DNA of 36,256 nucleotides from a bacterium (GTDB lineage: Bacteria; Fidelibacterota; Marinisomatia; Marinisomatales; JAHJCW01), in NCBI GenBank assembly GCA_030606865.1, contig JAUWFQ010000006.1, positions 1 through 36,256 of the forward strand, given 5' to 3'. A program made the translations under genes and the position numbers. Of this stretch, positions 24,941 to 33,664 are shown piece by piece (positions within the stretch are counted from its first letter, which is position 1; the number at the start of each line of letters is the position of its first letter). The notes below the pieces were generated by a model. The model was not told where the DNA came from and made no database searches. It saw nothing but the letters and a program-made list of their open reading frames with translations.

Positions 24941-27251
24941 CTAATACTTCCCTTGCTTTACTCCCTGTGAATGGTCCTACAATGCCTGCTTGTTCCATTT
25001 GGTCTATTAAACGAGCAGCCCTGGCATACCCAACCCTCAATCTCCTTTGCAACAGTGAAATTGACCCCTGCTGATGAGTTATTACTAATTCAACCGCTTC
25101 TTTGAATAATTCATCGGATGATCCTTCATCAACTGTAAAATCTGTACTTGCCGTTTCACGAACTCCGGCTAATTTTAACTCATCGGTTTTTGGTTGAGCT
25201 GAAATATGATTCATGATAGATTCAATTTCTTCGATTGTTATAAATCCACCATGCAACCTCATAGGTTCTGATGAACCGGGTCGTAGATATAACATATCAC
25301 CACGACCAATCAATTTTTCAGCGCCCATGGTGTCGAGAATTGTACGTGAATCTATTTTTGTAGCAACTTGAAATGCTATACGTGCGGGAAAATTAGCTTT
25401 TATCACTCCTGTTATTACATCAACCGATGGTCTTTGTGTCGCAATTACTAAATGTATTCCGACTGATCTAGATAATTGTGCTAAACGAGCAATAGGAATT
25501 TCAACATCCTTGGCACTTAACATCATAAGATCAGCTAATTCATCTACTATTAAAACAAGATAGGGCATAATCGGTTTGCTATCTTTTTCCATCTTTTTAT
25601 TGTATTCACCGATATTCCTTACCACTGCATCAGCTAAAACATCGTAGCGCCGGTCCATTTCCTTTTCCAAAGCACGCAATGCAAGGATAGCGTTATCGGT
25701 CGTGGTAACGATCGATTCATCGAAATCTTCGGTACCGAGCAAATGATAACCTTCTAATGCCCTATAAAGCGTCATTTCAACCTTCTTAGGATCAATGATC
25801 AGGAATTTTACTTCATCGGGTTTTGCCCGATATAATATGCTGCAAATAATGATATTCAAACAAACTGATTTGCCAGATCCGGTTGTACCGGCAATTAGCA
25901 GATGAGGCATTGTAGCTAAATCTAAAGTTTCAATTTCACCGCTAGTAGTTTTACCAATTGCCAAACTTAATTTTGATTTACTATTTGCAAACTTCTCAGA
26001 ATTCACAGCTGACTTAAAATGAACCATCTCGGGATTCTGATTTGGAATTTCTATTCCAACTGATGATTTACCCGGTATTGGTGCAATTACTCGAACTCTG
26101 CTTGCTTCCATTACTCTTGCTAAATCATCCGATAATTGAACAAATTTGTTTACTCTTACACCTTCTGCCGGCTCAACTTCAAAAAGTGTAATAACAGGTC
26201 CAGGAGAAACATTAACTACTTTTCCTTCCACTCCAAAAGTTGCTAATGATTGTGTTAGGAAATCAGCTCTTTCTAATAATTCTGTTTTACTTATTGAAAA
26301 ATCTTTTATCTTAGGATCAATTAATAAATCAGTATATGGTAACTGATATTCTTTACGAGGTGCTTTCCTGTTTTCTTGATCATCGAGTTTTACTTCTTTT
26401 TCATAGACAATTTCACCAACCTCAATTTTCTCTTCATTAAATAATGTTTCTTCTTGAATTTCAGTTGATTTATCGGATAAAGTAGTTTCCGGTTTAGCTA
26501 CTTGAATCGTTTCTTTTGGTTTATCTCTCAATTTAAATTTTGATAAAAATGATTCCTGCTTCGGTTTTTGTATTTCTGATGATTCGGATTCAACCGATTT
26601 TTGTAATAAATCCTGCTCTTGAACTGCTCCCTCTTTTTTTGTGCGCTCCCCTATTTTAGTGAGCAACTTTTTAGTATGTTTTTCCTTTTCTCTTTGAGCT
26701 TTTCGTCGTTTTTTCCAAGTTTTATATCGATTCCCAATTATATTGTTAAAGGCATCATAATAGTTCCAAGAAAAATATCCCCGAACTAATATCAGCCATG
26801 CTGCCAATACAACAACCGACGCGCCAATCTTGCCTAAAAAATCCACAAAGAATCTTGCGACAACATTTCCTGTCAAACCGGCAGTCAAATAGGAATGAAC
26901 TGATTCCTTAGCATTAATTATCCCAAATAATCCCAAACTTACCGAAAATAAAAAAACACCTAATAAAATGAATAATGTTGTCCTTGCCAATTTCCTGGTT
27001 TTCTTCTTTCCAAATAACTGCCATCCCCAAAATATACCTAAAACAGATAATAAAATTGAAATGTAGCCAATAGCAATTTTTATAAAGAAATGAGATACAT
27101 AAACCCCAAGTATTCCCATTGGATTTTGGATTTGAACGTTCGGTGAAATTTTTGGTTCTTCAAATGGACTATAGCCTATTAAGCTAATTAATACAAATAC
27201 TGAAACCGTTATTAATAATATGCCTGTTATTTCGATTCTTTTATCTTTCAT
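24909..27251 (-). CDS. ftsK: DNA translocase FtsK/SpoIIIE
   Basis: 780 aa: N-terminal TM segments, linker, motor with Walker A 'LIAGTTGSGKSVCLN', 'LVLIVDELADLMM', 'IATQRPSVDVITGVIKANFPARIAFQVATKIDSRTILD', C-terminal gamma winged helix 'ISLLQRRLRVGYARAARLIDQMEQAGIVGP'. Confidence 0.97.
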   Translation of the reverse strand: MKDKRIEITGILLITVSVFVLISLIGYSPFEEPKISPNVQIQNPMGILGVYVSHFFIKIAIGYISILLSVLGIFWGWQLFGKKKTRKLARTTLFILLGVFLFSVSLGLFGIINAKESVHSYLTAGLTGNVVARFFVDFLGKIGASVVVLAAWLILVRGYFSWNYYDAFNNIIGNRYKTWKKRRKAQREKEKHTKKLLTKIGERTKKEGAVQEQDLLQKSVESESSEIQKPKQESFLSKFKLRDKPKETIQVAKPETTLSDKSTEIQEETLFNEEKIEVGEIVYEKEVKLDDQENRKAPRKEYQLPYTDLLIDPKIKDFSISKTELLERADFLTQSLATFGVEGKVVNVSPGPVITLFEVEPAEGVRVNKFVQLSDDLARVMEASRVRVIAPIPGKSSVGIEIPNQNPEMVHFKSAVNSEKFANSKSKLSLAIGKTTSGEIETLDLATMPHLLIAGTTGSGKSVCLNIIICSILYRAKPDEVKFLIIDPKKVEMTLYRALEGYHLLGTEDFDESIVTTTDNAILALRALEKEMDRRYDVLADAVVRNIGEYNKKMEKDSKPIMPYLVLIVDELADLMMLSAKDVEIPIARLAQLSRSVGIHLVIATQRPSVDVITGVIKANFPARIAFQVATKIDSRTILDTMGAEKLIGRGDMLYLRPGSSEPMRLHGGFITIEEIESIMNHISAQPKTDELKLAGVRETASTDFTVDEGSSDELFKEAVELVITHQQGSISLLQRRLRVGYARAARLIDQMEQAGIVGPFTGSKAREVLVDESYLQIIE

Positions 27252-27280
27252 GACCTATATTCTATCAGTATGGAAATAAT

Positions 27281-28381
27281 TTAGCTGAGAGATGATCCAT
27301 CCTTATAAAACGGCGGTTTAACAATGACTGCTCGTTTACGTTTACCCCGTATTTCAACTTCAATTTTGGTTCCAGATTTCGTATGCGGACGATTAACATA
27401 AGCTAATCCAATTCCTTTTTGCAATGATGGTGATTGACCACCACTTGTAAAATATCCTGTTTTTTCTTCATCGATAAATATTTCGTATCCCTGCCGCGGT
27501 ATTGCTTTATCAAGCATTTCTATACAAACCAATCTGCGCATCATATTTTCTTTGTGTTTAATAATCGCTTCACGTCCGATAAAATCCCCTTTTTCTACTT
27601 TTGTAATCCAACCCAATCCGGCTTCGTAGGGATGGGTAGTTTTATCAATGTCATTGCCATAAAGGCAGAATTTCATCTCCAAGCGCAATGTATCACGTGC
27701 AGCAAGTCCGATCGGTACTAAACCTAACGGTTTACCGATATTGAATAATGCATCCCATATTTTAGGAATATCTTCATTTTTTCCATAAATCTCAAATCCT
27801 AATTCTCCGGTATAACCGGTACGCGCAATTGTGACTTCGCAATCTGCGACCCTACCTTCAATGAAATGATAAAACGGCAAATCATTAATATCAGATTCTG
27901 AAATTTTTGATAAAATCTCCCGAGATTTGGGACCTTGCAGAGCAATTAAACTGATTTCATTGCTACGATTTTCCAGTGTTACTTCATCGAATAAATGTTC
28001 GTTCAGCCAATCAAAATCTTTTTCTACATTAGCAGCATTAACAACTAACATATAATAATCGCTATAACGGTAAATTAATAGATCGTCAATAATTCCACCA
28101 TCTTCATAACACATTGCAGAATACTGTGCCTGACCAATTTCTATTGTATTAACATTATTTATTGTAACATAATTCAGAAAATTTTCAGCGTTTTTTCCTT
28201 TGACAATGAACTCACCCATATGACTTACATCAAATACTCCGGCTGTTGACCTTACAGCAATATGTTCTTTAATTATCCCTTCGTATTGCAAAGGCATTGC
28301 AAAGCCCGCAAAAGGAACTAATTTAGCACCAAGTGCTTCATGTTTACTGAAAAGCGCTGTTCGTTTTATTTCATCTTTCAT
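27281..28381 (-). CDS. gcvT: Glycine cleavage system T protein (aminomethyltransferase)
   Basis: 366 aa: 'KRTALFSKHEALGAKLVPFAGFAMPLQYEGIIKEHIAVRSTAGVFDVSHMGEF', 'ALQGPKSREIL', 'ARTGYTGELGFEIY', 'GLAARDTLRLEMKFCLYGNDID'. Confidence 0.96.
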   Translation of the reverse strand: MKDEIKRTALFSKHEALGAKLVPFAGFAMPLQYEGIIKEHIAVRSTAGVFDVSHMGEFIVKGKNAENFLNYVTINNVNTIEIGQAQYSAMCYEDGGIIDDLLIYRYSDYYMLVVNAANVEKDFDWLNEHLFDEVTLENRSNEISLIALQGPKSREILSKISESDINDLPFYHFIEGRVADCEVTIARTGYTGELGFEIYGKNEDIPKIWDALFNIGKPLGLVPIGLAARDTLRLEMKFCLYGNDIDKTTHPYEAGLGWITKVEKGDFIGREAIIKHKENMMRRLVCIEMLDKAIPRQGYEIFIDEEKTGYFTSGGQSPSLQKGIGLAYVNRPHTKSGTKIEVEIRGKRKRAVIVKPPFYKDGSSLS

Positions 28382-28405
28382 ATTTTACCGTTGATTTTTG
28401 AAACT

Positions 28406-28431
28406 ATTTGGGGCAGTTTCCTGCCCCAAAT
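28406..28431. other. Perfect 11-bp inverted repeat (hairpin) between serC and gcvT
   Basis: atttggggcag-tttc-ctgccccaaat. No immediate T-run on either strand. Confidence 0.85.
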
Positions 28432-28436
28432 TATTA

Positions 28437-29525
28437 CTAGTTATTCTTTTTAAAGTTCATCATAAAATCAGCCACTTTTTCAGCACCTTCAAGTGTCATT
28501 GCATTATACAACGATACACGAATGCCACCGACACTTCTATGCCCCTTCAGTCCAATAAAACCAGCGGATTTCGCTTCTGCTACTAATTTCTGTTCCAAAT
28601 CTTCTGATGGTAATCTGAAAACAACATTCATCCAACTGCGACTATCTTTTCTGACCGGTCCATGGAAATATTCCGGATATTCATCAATCAATCCATAAAT
28701 TATATCCTTCTTGGTACGGTTAATAGTTTCAACCGTTGATAATCCACCCTGATCCTTGATCCACTCTAATACCAACTTCACAATATAAATTGGTAAAGTT
28801 GGCGCTGTATTGAACAATGAATTCTTAGTCGCATGAGTGCGATAATCAATCATTGTTGGTATGCCGTCTTCTATTTTATCCAACATACTTTCTTTCATCA
28901 CGATCATTGTAACACCTGATGGACCTAGATTTTTCTGAGCGCCGGCGTAAATCATTGAAAATTTCGAAAAATCGATTTGATGTGACAGTATATCAGATGA
29001 CATATCTGCAATCAACGGTACATTTCCGGTATTAGGTAATTTATGATATTGTGTTCCCTTGATTGTATTATTTGTTGTAATGTGCAAATATGCAGCATCT
29101 ATCGGAAAATCTATTTCATCAGGTTGTGGAATAAAAGTATATCCATCATCTTTTGATGAACCAGCAAGATGTACTTCTTTACCTAATATTTTTACTTCTT
29201 TAATAGCTTTGGCTGACCAAGTTCCGGTATCCACATAAGCGCCAACTTCACCTTTGTGCAGAAAATTCATCGGAATATATGCAAATTGTGTTGACGCACC
29301 GCCACCCACAAAAAGCACTTTATACGTATCATCCAATCCCATCAATTCTTTTGTTAAAGCAATTGTATCATTGTGTACTTTATCATATTCTGGAGACCGA
29401 TGAGAAATTTCCATTATCGACATGCCAGTATTTTCAAAATCAAGTAAATCGACTTGTAATTTTTTCAACACATCTAACGGTAGCGTTGATGGTCCGGGAT
29501 TAAAATTATATACTCTTTTAGTCAT
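28437..29525 (-). CDS. serC: Phosphoserine aminotransferase
   Basis: 362 aa: 'VYNFNPGPSTLPLDVLKK', 'GMSIMEISHRSPEYDKVHNDTIAL', 'LFVGGGASTQFAYIPMNFL', 'MIYAGAQKNLGPSGVTMIVM', 'GFIGLKGHRSVGGIRVSLYNAM'. Confidence 0.97.
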   Translation of the reverse strand: MTKRVYNFNPGPSTLPLDVLKKLQVDLLDFENTGMSIMEISHRSPEYDKVHNDTIALTKELMGLDDTYKVLFVGGGASTQFAYIPMNFLHKGEVGAYVDTGTWSAKAIKEVKILGKEVHLAGSSKDDGYTFIPQPDEIDFPIDAAYLHITTNNTIKGTQYHKLPNTGNVPLIADMSSDILSHQIDFSKFSMIYAGAQKNLGPSGVTMIVMKESMLDKIEDGIPTMIDYRTHATKNSLFNTAPTLPIYIVKLVLEWIKDQGGLSTVETINRTKKDIIYGLIDEYPEYFHGPVRKDSRSWMNVVFRLPSEDLEQKLVAEAKSAGFIGLKGHRSVGGIRVSLYNAMTLEGAEKVADFMMNFKKNN

Positions 29526-29563
29526 TGTTAATTCCTTGTTATTATTGTATTTAAAATGATTTA

Positions 29564-30436
29564 TTAACTAATATAATCTCCAATCAATTCTTCAATTATA
29601 TCTCCGATTCTCAGCAAATTCTCATTAGTTGAAGCACCTAAATGCGGCATCATTATAACGTTCGGTGCATCCGTTAGAACTGTATTTTCCGGCGGATCAG
29701 AATACCAAACATCATTGCCAAATGCTTTCAGTTTTCCACTTTTTAAAGCTTCAACAACATCTTCTTCAACTATTGTTTTTCCTCTTCCGGTATTAATAAG
29801 ATAGGCGCCATCTTTAAAGTCTTTCAATGTTTCAGAATTAATAAGTCCTTTGGTTTCATCTGTTAACGGAAGATGCAATGAAATATAATCGGATACTTGA
29901 AATACATCTTTCATTGTTGATTTCATTTCCGCAAAATCCGATGATTTCACAAAAGGATCGTAAGCAACTACAGTCATTCCAAAGGCAATTGCGCGTTTAG
30001 CAAGTTCCGTTCCGATTCGTCCCATTCCGATGATTCCAAGTGTCTTTTGATATAATTCCGTGCGTTTCATTTCTTTCTTTAACCACTTACCTTCATGCAT
30101 TGATTTATCGGCTTTAGCGACATGGTTTGTGATTGCGATCATTAATGTGAACGCCAACTCCGCCACAGCAATTGACGACGCTGCTGCCGTATTATGAACT
30201 GTGATTCCCTTATCCTTGGCATAAACTAAATCAACATTGTCCAAACCAACACCACCGCGGATAACCAATTTCAAATTTGGTGCGGAATCAATATATTCTT
30301 TAGTTACTTTTGTTTTACTACGGATAAGAATTACTTCAGCTTTTGGCACACGACTTTTATCATCGGTGACTTCACCAAATTTCTTTAATTTATCCGGTAG
30401 ACCCGAATCAAATGCATCTGATAATAATATTAGCAT
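29564..30436 (-). CDS. serA: D-3-phosphoglycerate dehydrogenase-like D-2-hydroxyacid dehydrogenase (short form)
   Basis: 290 aa: 'LVIRGGVGLDNVDLVYAKDKGITVHNT', 'TLGIIGMGRIGTELAKRAIAFGMTVVAYDPF', 'YLINTGRGKTIVEEDVVEALKSGKLKAFGNDVW', 'MMPHLGASTNEN'. No C-terminal ACT domain. Confidence 0.9.
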   Translation of the reverse strand: MLILLSDAFDSGLPDKLKKFGEVTDDKSRVPKAEVILIRSKTKVTKEYIDSAPNLKLVIRGGVGLDNVDLVYAKDKGITVHNTAAASSIAVAELAFTLMIAITNHVAKADKSMHEGKWLKKEMKRTELYQKTLGIIGMGRIGTELAKRAIAFGMTVVAYDPFVKSSDFAEMKSTMKDVFQVSDYISLHLPLTDETKGLINSETLKDFKDGAYLINTGRGKTIVEEDVVEALKSGKLKAFGNDVWYSDPPENTVLTDAPNVIMMPHLGASTNENLLRIGDIIEELIGDYIS

Positions 30437-30471
30437 ATTCTAATTCCTTATGATTATTAATTTATTATTTT

Positions 30472-31716
30472 TTACTTATCTAACAAATTGACTACCATTC
30501 CACTTCTTAATTTTGGTTCGAACCAAGTAGATTTTGGCGGCATAACTTTTCCGGCATCCGCTACATCTAATAATTGTTTTATAGATGTTGGAAAAAGTGA
30601 AAAAGCAATCTTATATTTTCCTGAATCAACGAGTTTTTCCAATTCTTGAGTCCCGCGAATACCGCCGACAAAATTTATTCTCTTATCAGTTTTAGGATCA
30701 CTGATTCCCAATATTGGATCAATAAAATTTTTACCCAAAATTGCCGCATCAATAGAACCGGTTGGATCGTTCGGATCGAATGCACTATCTTTGGCTTTTA
30801 ATAAATGCCACTTCCCTGCGCAATATATTCCAAACGTATGTAATTCCGTTGGAGTTATTTCACTACTTTGTTGAGATATTTGAAATTTATCTGCTGCCAT
30901 ATCTAGTATAGTATCCAAAGTTAAATCATTTAAATCCACCACAACTCGATTGTATGGTAAAATATTTAATTCTTGATCGGGAAACAACACATTTAAAAAA
31001 TAATTATAATTTTCTTTTCCGGTATGTTTTGAATTTTTCTCTCTTGCCCGTCTGCAAACTTCCGATGCCGATTGACTGCGATGGTGACCATCAGCAATAT
31101 ATAAATGCGGTAACGCGACAAATGCTTCCTCAATTTTTCGTATTTCCGGATCCTCTGAGATTACCCAAAATTCGTGGCGCACCCCGTCATCAGCAACAAA
31201 ATCAATAATTGGGTTTTTAACAGTAATTTGCTTAAATATTTTGTGAATATTTTCATTATACCGATAAGTTGAAAAAACTGGTCCGACTTGTGCACCCAAG
31301 AATTCAATATGATTCGCTCTATCGTTAACTTTTTCCGGTCGTGTATGTTCATGTTTTTTAATCAAACCGTTGTCATATTCTTCAACAGATGTTAATGCTA
31401 CTAATCCGGTTTGACTTTTTCCATCCATTGTAATTTGATATATATAAAAACAAGGTTTTTCATCACGCGTCATAAATCCCAAATCTGAAAGTCTTTGTAA
31501 ATTATCTTTACCACGTTGATATACTTCTTCAGAATAAGAATTTACTTTGTCATCAAATTCTAATTCCGCCTTGTTAACCCGCAAAAATGAATTTGGATTC
31601 TTTTCAACTAATTTGCGTGCTTCTTGAGCGTTCAATACATCGTAAGGTGGTGAGGCAATTTCTTTAGCATATTTCGGTTTCGGACGCAGCCCGCGAAAAG
31701 GTTTTACAATTGACAT
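30472..31716 (-). CDS. DUF1015 family protein (putatively serine-metabolism-associated)
   Basis: 414 aa: 'VKPFRGLRPKPKYAKEIASPPYDVLNAQEARKL', 'FYIYQI', 'GLIKKHEHTRPEKVNDR', 'LYIADGHHRSQSASEVCRR': DUF1015 hallmarks. Confidence 0.9.
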   Translation of the reverse strand: MSIVKPFRGLRPKPKYAKEIASPPYDVLNAQEARKLVEKNPNSFLRVNKAELEFDDKVNSYSEEVYQRGKDNLQRLSDLGFMTRDEKPCFYIYQITMDGKSQTGLVALTSVEEYDNGLIKKHEHTRPEKVNDRANHIEFLGAQVGPVFSTYRYNENIHKIFKQITVKNPIIDFVADDGVRHEFWVISEDPEIRKIEEAFVALPHLYIADGHHRSQSASEVCRRAREKNSKHTGKENYNYFLNVLFPDQELNILPYNRVVVDLNDLTLDTILDMAADKFQISQQSSEITPTELHTFGIYCAGKWHLLKAKDSAFDPNDPTGSIDAAILGKNFIDPILGISDPKTDKRINFVGGIRGTQELEKLVDSGKYKIAFSLFPTSIKQLLDVADAGKVMPPKSTWFEPKLRSGMVVNLLDK

Positions 31717-31728
31717 AAATTCTCCTAA

Positions 31729-32322
31729 TTACATTTTTGTTAATGCTTTTTTAATTAATTCTTCAACACTTCCTTCGAGTTCATCAACATCTTTGATTTT
31801 TTTTAATGCATCATTAATTTGTCCACGTTTATATCCAAGCGATAGCAATGCCTGAACCACATCTTTGATCTCATTGCTTGTCTTGTCATCACCAACTAAA
31901 TTCGAAATATCAACATCTTCGTCGACAAATTTTTCTTTTAATTCAAGGATAATTCGCTTTGCGGTCTTCGGACCGATTCCGGGAATAACCGTCAAAGATT
32001 TAACATCTTCGGAAATGATCCGCTTCTTAAATTCTTGCGGGGTAGCTCCTGATAAAATTGTAACGGCAGAACGCGGACCAATGCCGCTTACACCGATTAA
32101 TTTTTTAAATACATCCCTTTCAACATCATCGGCGAAACCGTATAAATCTAATATATCTTCCCTTACATGCAGATAAGTCATTAATTCTACAGATTCTCCA
32201 ATCTGAGGAAGTTTTTCGAAAGTGGCTACACTAATATTAATTTTTAATCGTATTCCATCCATATCGGCAACGGCAAATGTCGGTTCTTTTTTTATTAATT
32301 GCCCGAATATTGAATCAATCAT
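31729..32322 (-). CDS. ruvA: Holliday junction branch migration protein RuvA
   Basis: 197 aa: 'ELMTYLHVREDILDLYGFADDVERDVFKKLIGVSGIGPRSAVTILSG', 'LTVIPGIGPKTAKRIILELKEKF'. Confidence 0.96.
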   Translation of the reverse strand: MIDSIFGQLIKKEPTFAVADMDGIRLKINISVATFEKLPQIGESVELMTYLHVREDILDLYGFADDVERDVFKKLIGVSGIGPRSAVTILSGATPQEFKKRIISEDVKSLTVIPGIGPKTAKRIILELKEKFVDEDVDISNLVGDDKTSNEIKDVVQALLSLGYKRGQINDALKKIKDVDELEGSVEELIKKALTKM

Positions 32323-32795
32323 AATCCATACTCCATATTTGTCAATCCACAGTATGCAATGGCTAAAGCATCCGATACATCAAATGATTTTGGTAAGGAT
32401 TCTAATTTTAGAATCCTTTGGATCATATACTGCACCTGTTCTTTGGTTGCCGAACCGTTACCAACGACAGCTAACTTAACTTTACGTGGCGCAAATTCCT
32501 TGCACGGAACATTTGAGTTCGCTGCAGCAAGTAAAATTGATCCTTTTGCTTGTCCTAAAATCAATGCTGATTTAACATTTTTTTGATGAAATGTGCTCTC
32601 AATTACTAATAAATCAGGTTTGTATTTTTCAATGATTTCCATTGCATCCGAATATAAATATTTTAATCTTTCTGCCATAGATTTTTGTACCGGCGGATTT
32701 ATTGTTCCATAACTCAATACCGAAAGTGTTTTGCTTTTCTCCAAAACTCCAAAACCAGTGGAACGAATTCCCGGATCTATGCCTAAAATTCTCAT
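32319..32795 (-). CDS. ruvC: Holliday junction resolvase RuvC
   Basis: 158 aa: 'MRILGIDPGIRSTGFGVLE', 'LVIESTFHQKNVKSALILGQAKGSILLAAA', 'PRKVKLAVVGNGSATKEQVQ', 'DVSDALAIAYCGL'. Confidence 0.96.
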   Translation of the reverse strand: MRILGIDPGIRSTGFGVLEKSKTLSVLSYGTINPPVQKSMAERLKYLYSDAMEIIEKYKPDLLVIESTFHQKNVKSALILGQAKGSILLAAANSNVPCKEFAPRKVKLAVVGNGSATKEQVQYMIQRILKLESLPKSFDVSDALAIAYCGLTNMEYGL

Positions 32796-32798
32796 AAA

Positions 32799-33545
32799 TT
32801 ATTGATCAATATTTAACAATTCTTCATCAATATCAAAATTGGCATAGACATTCTTAATATCTTCATTATCTTCCAAAGCTTCCATCAAATTGATAATATT
32901 TTCAACATCATCCCGTTCTACTTTCTGAAGATTTTTTGGTAAAAATTCAATATCTGCAGATTTCACAACCACTTCTTTTGCTTCCAAATTATCCTTCACT
33001 TCCATTAGGTCGGCAGGGTCTGTTATAATAATAAATTCGTTATCTTCCGTTTCAAAATCCTCCGCTCCACACTCCAAAACAATTTCGAACATAGTTTCTT
33101 CAGCATAGTCATTTTTTTCAATAACGATCTGTCCTTTTTTATCAAACATCCATGCTACGCTACCGTTTTCTCCAAGATTTCCACCGTACTTTGACATTAA
33201 ATGGCGTATTTCAGCAACAGTTCTTTTTTTATTATCAGTTAATATTTCCATTATTATTGCTACTCCTGCGGGACCGTATCCTTCGTAAACCGCCTCTTCA
33301 TAACTTACACCCGGTAATTCTCCGGTGCCTTTTTTGATGGCACGTTTAATATTATCTGCCGGCATATTTGCCGATTTCGCTTTAGCGATGGCCTGTCGCA
33401 AGCGCGGATTTGCCGCTTCATCACCGCCACCTGAACGCGCAGCGATCGTAATCTCTTTAATGATAGTAGTAAATATTTTACCACGTTTTGCGTCGGCAAC
33501 ACCTTTCTTACGTTTAATTGTTGACCATTTACTGTGACCGGACAT
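32799..33545 (-). CDS. yebC: YebC/PmpR family protein
   Basis: 248 aa: 'MSGHSKWSTIKRKKGVADAKRGKIFTTIIKEITIAARSGGGDEAANPRLRQAIAKAKSANMPADNIKRAIKKGTGE', 'YEGYGPAGVAIIMEILTDNKKRT'. Confidence 0.97.
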   Translation of the reverse strand: MSGHSKWSTIKRKKGVADAKRGKIFTTIIKEITIAARSGGGDEAANPRLRQAIAKAKSANMPADNIKRAIKKGTGELPGVSYEEAVYEGYGPAGVAIIMEILTDNKKRTVAEIRHLMSKYGGNLGENGSVAWMFDKKGQIVIEKNDYAEETMFEIVLECGAEDFETEDNEFIIITDPADLMEVKDNLEAKEVVVKSADIEFLPKNLQKVERDDVENIINLMEALEDNEDIKNVYANFDIDEELLNIDQ

Positions 33546-33664
33546 ATTACTCTCGATATTTAACTTGAAATTTACTGTTTATAATATATTCCAACCAACC
33601 GCATTCCGTGAGATAAAAAGGAAACTTAAATTAAGATTATTCAATAACTAATTATGAAATTACT

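Noticed and set aside
28382-28436. Possible glycine riboswitch upstream of gcvT
   Set aside because: The gap is only about 55 bp and holds just a simple hairpin; no room for or signature of glycine aptamers.
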